Part shown: positions 8,493-16,074 of the stretch, piece after piece | Numbering within the stretch: the first letter of the stretch is position 1 | How the letters are laid out: every line of letters starts with the position of its first letter | Assembly (NCBI GenBank): GCA_002428995.1 | Contig: DIYJ01000011.1 | Location: forward strand, 557,967-621,966 | Reading direction: 5' to 3' | DNA length: 64,000 bases | Origin: Flavobacteriales bacterium UBA6057 | GTDB lineage: Bacteria; Bacteroidota; Bacteroidia; Flavobacteriales_G; Salibacteraceae | Notes under the pieces: generated by a model | Database searches by the model: none | The model's input: the letters and a program-made list of their open reading frames with translations, nothing else | What the model was told of the DNA's origin: nothing | Program-made: the position numbers and the translations under genes

Positions 8493-9039
8493 TTGTCTGC
8501 TGTTGCTACCGCTGGTCGTTCTCTATTCCTGTGGAGGTGCGATTAAAACTCAGAGCTCAGGTAAGGCTGGCAGACCTTATGTAGAGTTTTACATGCAGCC
8601 AGGTGTCACCCAATATTTCATTGGACCCCTGCTCTTCGAAGGCGATGATGATAGAAGCATGGCGATCGATTACACCCTTCGTGATTCTACCCACTCGGTG
8701 AGCGAGGTGGCCATGAATTTTAGCTTGTTGTCTGAGGAGATGGTTAAAACACCAGACAGCCTCGTATACTATCTTAACAGTCAGAGATCATTTGTGGTGC
8801 AACCACCTTTCGATCGCTTCTACGTAGAGAAGGACAAGCTCATTACCCACCGCTACGGCTCCTTTGTTCCATACGAGCAAATCAAGGGACTGTTCATAGA
8901 AGATGCCTCTGTGTCCGTTGAATTCTGGACAGAGGGTAAGCAAATGGCATTTGAACTGAAACGCAGCTCTCAAAAAACAAGACGAGCGGTGGAAGAGACT
9001 CTAATTCCTCAAATAGAGTTTACGAAGAACCTCGATTGA
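8479..9039 (+). CDS. Lipoprotein of unknown function
   Basis: Start taken at GTG 8479, giving MRRSSCLLLLPLVVLYSC, a clean lipoprotein signal with lipobox LYSC; GGAGG lies 4 nt upstream. An in-frame ATG at 8449 would add ten residues ahead of the Arg pair and remains possible. The mature part (about 170 aa) has no domain I can name; it contains a PYVEFYMQPG stretch and a charged C-terminus. It overlaps the preceding exported-protein gene by 14 bp and converges with the next gene, from which it is separated by one base. Confidence 0.65.
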   Translation: MRRSSCLLLLPLVVLYSCGGAIKTQSSGKAGRPYVEFYMQPGVTQYFIGPLLFEGDDDRSMAIDYTLRDSTHSVSEVAMNFSLLSEEMVKTPDSLVYYLNSQRSFVVQPPFDRFYVEKDKLITHRYGSFVPYEQIKGLFIEDASVSVEFWTEGKQMAFELKRSSQKTRRAVEETLIPQIEFTKNLD

Positions 9040-9040
9040 T

Positions 9041-9484
9041 TTAGTACTGGTCGTTCACTTCATCCACGGAAGGGAACTTCACCTGCACATCTCCTGCCTT
9101 TCGAACCCACTTCAAGTACTTCCCAGTCCCTTTGCAGGCATATGCGCTCAAGGTATCGTTGGGATTCATGTCCAATCGGTAGAAACAACGCCATTGGCCG
9201 TTCATACGTTGAACACAGCACATCAAATCCAATTTGTCCGTACAGTTATTCACGAGGTCAATGTTGTACATGTCTTCGCTGAAACCGTAACTCAGGCACT
9301 TACCACCCCATGATGATCCGGCTTTGGAAATACAACTGTTCCAGTCTTTCTGAGCATGGAGATTGAGGTACACCTCATCTACTCCTTTTTGCGCCACAGG
9401 TTTACTCGAATGCGATGAGAGCACGAAAAGCAGCACTAAACTGGTTACGAGGGTAGAGACGAGCAAGAGGTTCTTTTGATTCAT
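9041..9484 (-). CDS. Membrane-anchored or exported Cys-rich small protein, unknown
   Basis: 147 aa with an N-terminal hydrophobic segment (residues 5-23, signal peptide or anchor) and seven cysteines in the remainder, including a CC pair, spaced as expected for disulfides outside the cytoplasm. No family recognised. It is the last gene of a minus-strand group with a TPR protein and another Cys-containing exported protein (10490 to 9041, gaps of 5 and 14 bp), so the three are probably co-transcribed. Confidence 0.6.
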   Translation of the reverse strand: MNQKNLLLVSTLVTSLVLLFVLSSHSSKPVAQKGVDEVYLNLHAQKDWNSCISKAGSSWGGKCLSYGFSEDMYNIDLVNNCTDKLDLMCCVQRMNGQWRCFYRLDMNPNDTLSAYACKGTGKYLKWVRKAGDVQVKFPSVDEVNDQY

Positions 9485-9489
9485 AACGC

Positions 9490-10002
9490 TTAGCAGTTGT
9501 TGTTTTTCATGATGATCTTGGCTTCAGAATTCCCCATTTTCTTGGAGGCCTTCCAGTCACTGCAAGCTCCATCATCATCACCCAACCCTTTTTTGGCCCA
9601 TCCGCGATTGTTGTAAGCTTCCTGGTTTTCCGGGTCTAAAGAAATCGCTTTGTTGAAATCAGTGAGGGCTTCTTTGTATTTCTTCAACTTGTTGTAGGCA
9701 CTGCCTCTGCCCATGTAGGCATAAATGAATCCAGGCTTCAACTCAATAATCTTGGAATAGTCTCGGACGGAGTCATCGTACTTCTTGAGCACTGTATAAG
9801 AGAAAGCTCGCTTCACATATGCATCCAGGTAAGAATCATCTGCATCCAATGCTTGATTGTAAAGCTCGATGGCTTGCTCATGCTTTCCAGCATCGGCCAG
9901 TCGCTTGGCTTTATCGGTGAGCTCCTTCGCTTCCTGAGCGTTGCCCAAGACTGCAAACAGAAGGAGTACTGCCGTAAGTGTTAGCCTCAACAAGGGTTTC
10001 AT
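9490..10002 (-). CDS. Exported TPR-repeat protein
   Basis: 170 aa with a cleavable signal peptide (residues 1-22, ending in LGNAQ) followed by about three tetratricopeptide repeats: HEQAIELYNQALDADDSYLDAY, a second starting KKYDDSVRDYSKIIELKPG and a third starting KKYKEALTDFNKAISLDPE. TPR solenoids bind partner proteins; the partner is unknown, but the two flanking Cys-rich exported proteins of the same operon are candidates. Located in the periplasm by its signal peptide. Confidence 0.85.
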   Translation of the reverse strand: MKPLLRLTLTAVLLLFAVLGNAQEAKELTDKAKRLADAGKHEQAIELYNQALDADDSYLDAYVKRAFSYTVLKKYDDSVRDYSKIIELKPGFIYAYMGRGSAYNKLKKYKEALTDFNKAISLDPENQEAYNNRGWAKKGLGDDDGACSDWKASKKMGNSEAKIIMKNNNC

Positions 10003-10016
10003 ATGATCAAATTAAT

Positions 10017-10490
10017 CTAATTTTCTTCAAATGGCTTGGTCCGTTCGTAATCATCGAGGGTGAATAGATTGATCAAATGCTGAACTGCGGTTGCCATTCC
10101 CGTGCAATCCTCGGGTGCACATTTCGTGATCAGGTTGCATCGGTCGTATCCGTTTTTCTTCTTCAACTTGATGATCTCACGATCAATGCAGCGACCTGCC
10201 TTCTCAAAGCACTTGATGATTACGGCTCCTTCTTCTGCCGAATAGTAGATCTTTTCTGGGTCAATGGATTCTGGAAAGATGTGATCGACACGAACAAGCC
10301 GACCTTTCTCATAGAACTCCACCACAATGTTTTTACGCTCTAGCTGAAGCTGGCATTTTGATGCTAAACGGTCATTAATGTACTTGACAGTGTATTCCTC
10401 ATCATACACAACGTCTTGAGAAATCCCTTGAACACTGCATGTACACAGGGTTAAGCACAGAAATAGGAGGTGAGTAATGTTTATGTTCAT
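10017..10490 (-). CDS. Exported Cys-rich protein of unknown function
   Basis: Start placed at the ATG at 10490 because it opens a good signal peptide (MNINITHLLFLCLTLCTC); an in-frame codon at 10517 adds nine unsupported residues. The mature protein is about 140 aa with paired Cys late in the chain (KCFEKAGRC, RCNLITKC, PEDC), suggesting disulfides. No family recognised. It is first in the three-gene minus-strand group that ends at 9041. Confidence 0.6.
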   Translation of the reverse strand: MNINITHLLFLCLTLCTCSVQGISQDVVYDEEYTVKYINDRLASKCQLQLERKNIVVEFYEKGRLVRVDHIFPESIDPEKIYYSAEEGAVIIKCFEKAGRCIDREIIKLKKKNGYDRCNLITKCAPEDCTGMATAVQHLINLFTLDDYERTKPFEEN

Positions 10491-10544
10491 AATCAAAGGT
10501 TTGCCGGCTCGAATCACTCAGAAAATTAAGAATATTAGAGGTTC

Positions 10545-10552
10545 TATTTTTG
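10545..10552 (+). promoter_or_regulatory. Bacteroidota -7 element upstream of the giant repeat gene
   Basis: TATTTTTG matches TAnnTTTG. Transcription would begin near 10558, about 100 nt upstream of the only usable in-frame start codon (GTG 10662). There is no clear -33 TTG. Confidence 0.5.
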
Positions 10553-10661
10553 CACCGAGTTTAATCAACCATCGCACCAAAAATACACGGCTATTCTGAT
10601 CGGATTTCCTGAACATAGGCGAAGTTTCAACACAAGGTTCCACGCTGCCTTTCTGGCGCTT

Positions 10662-13600
10662 GTGGTTGGGTTCCTTATCTGCTATGCAGGATCAGCTCTG
10701 GGGCAATCAGGTCTTACCGTGTCCGGGCGTATCAAGGTTGAGAATGGGAACCTGAATGGCGCCAAGGTGCTGATCGAAAAGGACGGGCAGCGCATCAAAA
10801 CCATGGAAGCGAGCGGGCGCTTCGAGTTTGAACTCGACTTTCAGGCAGTATACATCATCTCGTTTACCAAGGATGACTATGTGACCAAAAAACTCAGGTT
10901 TGATACCCACGTACCAGATGAACGCGTAGAATTCGGCTTTCTTCCCTTTGAGTTTGTGGTCTCCATCTTCAAGCAATACGATGGTGTAAATACGGTCATC
11001 TTTAATCAACCTGTGGGAATGATCTCCTACAGCGAGACCATTGATGAGTTCGACTACGATACAGACTACACCAAGTCTATTCAGGCCCAGATCGAAGAAA
11101 TCCAGGAGGAAATTGAAGAGAAGATAGCCGAGGAGGCTGAGGCTATGGAAGAGGCTGAACGTGCAGAAGCCAAGCGCAACAAGGAAGTGTCAAACCTCTC
11201 TTCTTCCGGATCCAAGAACCTAAGCTCAGGCAGGTTTGATGAGGCCATTGATGATTTTGAAAAAGCACTGAGTCTTAAACCAGATGATCCTGAAATTAAG
11301 GCGAAACTGGATGAAGCCAGGAAAGGACAGGAGCAGCAGAAAAAACAGGAGGAAAATAAGGCCAAAATCCAGGATTTGCTGACCCAAGCCACGGATGAGG
11401 AAGGAAAACGGAATTTCCCGGAAGCAAAAAAACTCTTGGAGCAAGCGCAAACCCTGGCACCTGATGATAAAGAAGTGTCCAAGCGCCTGACCGATGTGAA
11501 TTCAAAAATTCAGGACCAGGAAAAACAAAACCAGCGCTTCGATGAATTGGTAGATCAGGCAAAACAAGCCAATCAGGCCAACAACTACGATGAAGCTCAA
11601 AAGCTGGTTCAAGAGGCTTTGAGCATCAAGCCTGATGACGAAACCGCTACTCAACTTCAGTCACAAATTACCCAGGCCGTAGCGGTAATGGAAGAAGAGA
11701 CCCGAAAGCGGAAGGAGCAGCAAGAACAGTTTGATGAGAAAGTAGCTGAAGCCGACAAACTGTTGGAGGAGGGAAAGTTACCAGAAGCCAAGCAGGCTTA
11801 TCAAGCGGCTCTGGGAATCATGGATGACAGTGACGTTCGCAACAGATTGAACGAAACGGATGTCGCCATTACGCAGCAGGCCGAAGAAGAAGCGAAGCAG
11901 GCAGAGCAGAAGAAACAATTTGATGACCTCGTCAACCAGGCGAATGATCACATTAACAATGATCAACTGACAGACGCTTCCGACAAGGTCAATCAGGCTC
12001 GTGGCCTGTTTCCAGAGCATCCTCAATTAAAAGACCTGGATAAGCGCATCAAAGATCGTCAGGATGAATTGGCTCAGCAGGCAGAGCAGGCGCAAAAGAA
12101 AAAGGATGATTTTGAAGAATTCATCGCTGGAGGAAACGACAAGTTGAACAACGGAGATCTGGACGGTGCAGAAGAAGAGTTCAACAAGGCTAAAGACCTC
12201 GGTCTGGATGATTCACGGGCAGATGATGGTCTGAAAGCTGTGTCCAGTGCTCGAGAGGCTCAGCTGGCTCAGGCCCAACTGGAAGAAGAAAAGCGAAAGC
12301 AGTTTGAATCATTGCTTGAACAGGCAGATGCTGCGCTTGAGGGAGGAAACCCGGAAGAAGCAAAGAATCTATACACCCAAGCCATTGGTGTCATGGAGGA
12401 TGATCGGGCTTCGAAAGGACTTGACAAAGCCCAAAAGGCCTTAGACGACATACAGGCGCAGGCAGCAGCTGAAGCTGAGAATCGCCAACGTTTTAATGAT
12501 TTGATAGCGAGCGGCAACAGCGCCTTTGGAAATGATGATCTTGATGCTGCAGAAGATGCGTTCAAGCAAGCCCTCGATTTGTTTGAGGAAGACGAACCTA
12601 AACAGAAGCTGGAGGAGATAGCAGCAAGACGCGAGGAACTCTCAAAATTGGCTGAAGAAGCTGCAGCCCAAAAACAAGCAGAGGAAGAAGCAGCTGCTAA
12701 ACAAGCAGAGTATGATGGTCTTATAACCAAGGCTGATGAGTCCTTCAATGGAGGTGATTATGAGAAGGCCCGCGACAATTACGAGAAAGCATTGGAAGTA
12801 CTGCCCGATGAAGTATATCCAAAGGATCAACTCGCGGCCATCGATCAAAAAATAGCGGAGCTAGAGGAAACTCAGAAGCAAGCAGCAGAACAAGCGGCCA
12901 TTGACGATGAGTACAACAAGCTCATTGCTGAAGCTGACAAGGCCTTTGGCAAGGATGATTTAGATGCTGCAGAGGACAGTTATAAGGCCGCGCTGGGTGT
13001 GAAAGATGAGACTTACCCTAAGGACCAATTGGCCGCTATTGCTGCAAAACGAGAAGCTCTTGCTACTGAAGTTGCCAATGCAGAAGCCGCAGCTACACAA
13101 GCTGCCATTGATGATGAATACAACAAGCTTATTGCAGAGGCCGATAAAGCCTTTGGCAAGGATGATTTGGATGCCGCAGAGGAAAGTTACAAGGCCGCCT
13201 TGGGTGTGAAGGATGAGACTTATCCTAAGGACCAATTGGCCGCCATTGCCGCAAAACGAGAAGCTCTTGCTACTGAAGCTGCCAATGCAGAAGCCGCGGC
13301 TGCGCAAGCTGCCGTTGACGATGAATACAACAAGCTCATCGCAGAAGCCGATAAAGCCTTTGGTAAGGATGACCTGGATGTCGCTGAAGAAAATTACAAG
13401 GCTGCACTAGGTGTGAAGGATGAAGTCTATCCTAAAGATCAGTTGGCTGCCATTGCCGCAAAGCGTGAAGCTCTGGCTACCGATGCTGCCAATGCAGAGG
13501 CTGCAGCCGCGCAGGCCGCGACTGATGAAGAATACAATAAGTTGATTGCCGCGGCCGACAAAGCCTTTGGCAAGGATGATCTGGATGCCGCGGAGGAAAG

Positions 13601-15608
13601 TTACAAGGCTGCACTAGGTGTGAAGGATGAAGTCTATCCTAAAGATCAGTTGGCTGCCATTGCCGCAAAGCGTGAAGCTCTGGCTACCGATGCTGCCAAT
13701 GCAGAGGCTGCAGCTACACAAGCTGCCATTGATGATGAATACAATAAGCTCATCGCAGAAGCCGACAAATCCTTTGGAAAGGATGATCTGGATGCCGCAG
13801 AGGAAAGTTACAAGGCCGCGCTAGGCGTGAAGGATGAAGTCTATCCCAAAGATCAATTGGCCGCCATTGCCGCAAAGCGTGAGGCACTTGCCAGTGAAGC
13901 CGCGAATGCAGAAGCAACAGCCGCACAAGCCGCTATTGAGGAAGAATATAACAAGCTGATTTCAGAAGCTGACAAGGCCTTTGGAAAGGATGATCTGGAT
14001 GCCGCTGAAGAAAGCTACACAGCCGCGCTAGGCGTGAAGGATGAAGTCTATCCCAAAGATCAATTAGCTGCTATTGCCGCAAAGCGTGAAGCTTTGGCTA
14101 CTGATGCGGCCAATGCAGAGGCTGCAGCCGAACAGGCCTCGACTGATGAAGAGTACAATAAGCTGATTGCTGCAGGTGACAAGGCCTTTGGAAAGGATGA
14201 TCTGGATGCCGCTGAAGAAAGCTACACAGCCGCGCTTGGCGTGAAGGATGAAGTCTATCCCAAAGATCAATTAGCCGCCATTGCCGCAAAGCGTGAAGCT
14301 CTCGCTAATGATGCTGCCAATGCAGAGGCTGCAGCCGCTCAGGCTGCGACTGATGAAGAATACAATAAGCTGATTGCTGCAGGTGACAAAGCCTTTGGTA
14401 AGGATGATTTAGATGCCGCTGAAGAAAGCTACACATCCGCGCTTGGTGTGAAGGATGAAGTCTATCCCAAAGATCAATTAGTCGCCATTGCCGCAAAGCG
14501 TGAAGCTCTCGCTACTGATGCTGCCAATGCAGAGGCTGCAGCTGCGCAGGCTGCCATTGATGATGAATACAACAAGCTCATCGCAGAAGCCGATAAATCC
14601 TTTGGCAAGGACGACCTCGATGCTGCTGAGCAGGGATACAAGGATGCGCTTGCTGTGAAAGACGAAACCTATCCTAAGGATCAGTTGGCCGCCATCGCGG
14701 CCAAGAGACAAGAATTGGCGGATCGTGCAGCTGAAGAAGCTGAGGCTGACACAGCTAAAGAGCGTGAGGAGCGCTTTACGCAGTTGGTGCAGGATGGGGA
14801 TAAACTGTTTGATGACGAGAGTTGGTCAGATGCCATTGCTAAGTACAATGAGGCTCTTTCCATCAAGGAAGATGATCACCCTAAAATTCAAATCTCCATC
14901 GCAGAGGAGAATTTGAAAAAGGATGCTCTGGAGGCTGCGGAAGAGCAGAAACGTGCTGAGTATGATCAGTTGATGGCCGATGGGAACAAGCTTTTTCAAT
15001 CCAATGCTTTGGAGGAATCCAAAAGGAGCTATGAGCAGGCGTTGACCATTTTTGACGAAGATGAACCGAAGAAGAGGATAGAGAAAATAGATCAGATTCT
15101 GGCGGCAAGGCAAAAACAAAATGCTGATGCAGCCAAGGCTCTTGCAGCCGAGAAAACGGGAAACGAGGCAAAAGAACTTACAGATATCATTCAGTCTGAA
15201 TCGAAGCCTGCCAAGGCCAATGCAAGCCCTACAGTGGGAGGTGAGAGTGGAAGTTCGGCCGCAAAGGCTTCTTCGGTAGTTGTGATCTCTGATCCCAAAC
15301 CGGTGGCGCGTGGCGCAGCAGGTACATTATCAGAAGACGATGTATATGATGGCATTGAGAAGCGAGTAGCTCAGCAGGCCATCGAAGGTGAAATGGAACA
15401 GCGTCAAAATGAGCTTGCCAAGAAATACCCGGCTACAAAGACTGTAGAGCAAGAGAAGGTGGGCAATTCGATGGTCACCTATGTATACATCAACGACAAC
15501 GGATTTGTAACAGTGTACAAAAAGGTCGAGCATAACTGGGGCGGAGTTTACTACTTCGTTGATGACAGACCAACCACTGCTCGATATTGGGATCACCAAA
15601 CTCAGTAG
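10662..15608 (+). CDS. Giant exported TPR/coiled-coil repeat protein with nine near-identical 69-aa repeats
   Basis: 1648 aa from GTG 10662. A hydrophobic export signal ends at ALGQ; a beta-sandwich like the carboxypeptidase regulatory domain follows (about residues 17-85), then charged coiled coil, then TPR-like helical hairpins about 65-70 residues apart. Residues 746-1366 are nine direct repeats of 69 aa with core YNKLI..ADKAFGKDDLDAAE and YPKDQLAAIAAKREAL. More divergent units and a linker follow, and the last 90 residues form a compact domain ending in NWGGVYYF...W. Probably a periplasmic or surface scaffold; that role is inference. The codons before the GTG continue the export signal (RRSFNTRFHAAFLAL) with no ATG, GTG or TTG in frame, so the true start is unclear. 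The lone gene has its own promoter element. Confidence 0.88.
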   Translation: MVGFLICYAGSALGQSGLTVSGRIKVENGNLNGAKVLIEKDGQRIKTMEASGRFEFELDFQAVYIISFTKDDYVTKKLRFDTHVPDERVEFGFLPFEFVVSIFKQYDGVNTVIFNQPVGMISYSETIDEFDYDTDYTKSIQAQIEEIQEEIEEKIAEEAEAMEEAERAEAKRNKEVSNLSSSGSKNLSSGRFDEAIDDFEKALSLKPDDPEIKAKLDEARKGQEQQKKQEENKAKIQDLLTQATDEEGKRNFPEAKKLLEQAQTLAPDDKEVSKRLTDVNSKIQDQEKQNQRFDELVDQAKQANQANNYDEAQKLVQEALSIKPDDETATQLQSQITQAVAVMEEETRKRKEQQEQFDEKVAEADKLLEEGKLPEAKQAYQAALGIMDDSDVRNRLNETDVAITQQAEEEAKQAEQKKQFDDLVNQANDHINNDQLTDASDKVNQARGLFPEHPQLKDLDKRIKDRQDELAQQAEQAQKKKDDFEEFIAGGNDKLNNGDLDGAEEEFNKAKDLGLDDSRADDGLKAVSSAREAQLAQAQLEEEKRKQFESLLEQADAALEGGNPEEAKNLYTQAIGVMEDDRASKGLDKAQKALDDIQAQAAAEAENRQRFNDLIASGNSAFGNDDLDAAEDAFKQALDLFEEDEPKQKLEEIAARREELSKLAEEAAAQKQAEEEAAAKQAEYDGLITKADESFNGGDYEKARDNYEKALEVLPDEVYPKDQLAAIDQKIAELEETQKQAAEQAAIDDEYNKLIAEADKAFGKDDLDAAEDSYKAALGVKDETYPKDQLAAIAAKREALATEVANAEAAATQAAIDDEYNKLIAEADKAFGKDDLDAAEESYKAALGVKDETYPKDQLAAIAAKREALATEAANAEAAAAQAAVDDEYNKLIAEADKAFGKDDLDVAEENYKAALGVKDEVYPKDQLAAIAAKREALATDAANAEAAAAQAATDEEYNKLIAAADKAFGKDDLDAAEESYKAALGVKDEVYPKDQLAAIAAKREALATDAANAEAAATQAAIDDEYNKLIAEADKSFGKDDLDAAEESYKAALGVKDEVYPKDQLAAIAAKREALASEAANAEATAAQAAIEEEYNKLISEADKAFGKDDLDAAEESYTAALGVKDEVYPKDQLAAIAAKREALATDAANAEAAAEQASTDEEYNKLIAAGDKAFGKDDLDAAEESYTAALGVKDEVYPKDQLAAIAAKREALANDAANAEAAAAQAATDEEYNKLIAAGDKAFGKDDLDAAEESYTSALGVKDEVYPKDQLVAIAAKREALATDAANAEAAAAQAAIDDEYNKLIAEADKSFGKDDLDAAEQGYKDALAVKDETYPKDQLAAIAAKRQELADRAAEEAEADTAKEREERFTQLVQDGDKLFDDESWSDAIAKYNEALSIKEDDHPKIQISIAEENLKKDALEAAEEQKRAEYDQLMADGNKLFQSNALEESKRSYEQALTIFDEDEPKKRIEKIDQILAARQKQNADAAKALAAEKTGNEAKELTDIIQSESKPAKANASPTVGGESGSSAAKASSVVVISDPKPVARGAAGTLSEDDVYDGIEKRVAQQAIEGEMEQRQNELAKKYPATKTVEQEKVGNSMVTYVYINDNGFVTVYKKVEHNWGGVYYFVDDRPTTARYWDHQTQ
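12897..14759 (+). repeat. Nine tandem 207-bp coding repeats
   Basis: Units begin at 12897, 13104, 13311, 13518, 13725, 13932, 14139, 14346 and 14553, each exactly 207 bp (69 codons) with no indels. Neighbouring units share long identical stretches, while the first and last are more divergent; the ninth loses the Ala-rich end. This pattern fits recent expansion and homogenisation by recombination inside one gene. The count is likely to vary between strains and to be collapsed in short-read assemblies. Confidence 0.95.
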
Positions 15609-15660
15609 GTGGACTCGAGAAGCTACTTTGAGGAAGTTGTTTTGCTCAGAAAAGGGCATA

Positions 15661-15686
15661 AAAAAAGCCGATCAAAAAGATCGGCT
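15661..15686 (-). terminator. Intrinsic terminator for the acidic lipoprotein gene
   Basis: The stem AGCCGATC/GATCGGCT (15666-15673 with 15679-15686) is followed, read on the minus strand, by seven Ts. It lies 22 bp past the stop of the minus-strand lipoprotein gene. Confidence 0.85.
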
Positions 15687-15707
15687 CTATATCTGAGTGA
15701 TATGCTC

Positions 15708-16025
15708 TTAGTTTACTTCGGCATCATCGCCACCATCTTCCTCACTGTCAGTGTAAGTGATTTCGCGAATTGAAATTCCGATGTCTTCTTCTTCCTCACT
15801 GTCTGTTAATACAGGATCATCTTGAGAAGAAGCTGAATCTTCGACTTCTACCTTATCCTCAATCATGATGCCTGAGTTTCCGCTTGGAGAAGCTTCCATG
15901 GATACTGCCGCTGTTTTCGACTCTTGAGTCTCAACAGTTTCGTACGCCTCTTGGAACTCTTCTTTCTGACATGAAGCCAAAAAGAGGATCGAGAAGGCTG
16001 CTGCTATATATGCGACTTTTTTCAT
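15708..16025 (-). CDS. Small acidic lipoprotein of unknown function
   Basis: 105 aa from the ATG at 16025 (MKKVAYIAAAFSILFLASC, lipobox LASC). The mature part is low-complexity and strongly acidic (DSEEEEDIG, DSEEDGGDDAEVN) with no recognisable fold. An upstream in-frame start at 16073 is unlikely because a well-formed promoter sits between the two. A single-gene unit with its own promoter and terminator. Confidence 0.75.
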   Translation of the reverse strand: MKKVAYIAAAFSILFLASCQKEEFQEAYETVETQESKTAAVSMEASPSGNSGIMIEDKVEVEDSASSQDDPVLTDSEEEEDIGISIREITYTDSEEDGGDDAEVN

Positions 16026-16036
16026 TACAACTGTAT

Positions 16037-16067
16037 CAAAGGTAAAACTATTATCCGAAATTCCAAA
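16037..16067 (-). promoter_or_regulatory. Bacteroidota-type promoter for the acidic lipoprotein
   Basis: On the minus strand TTTG (16067-16064), an exact 19-bp spacer and TACCTTTG (16044-16037) match the consensus fully. The predicted transcript starts only a few bases before the ATG at 16025. Confidence 0.75.
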
Positions 16068-16074
16068 ACCCACA

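Noticed and set aside
11081..15171. Many long antisense open frames under the giant repeat gene
   Set aside because: They are mirror frames of a repetitive, stop-poor gene, repeat with the same 207-bp period and show no family features.
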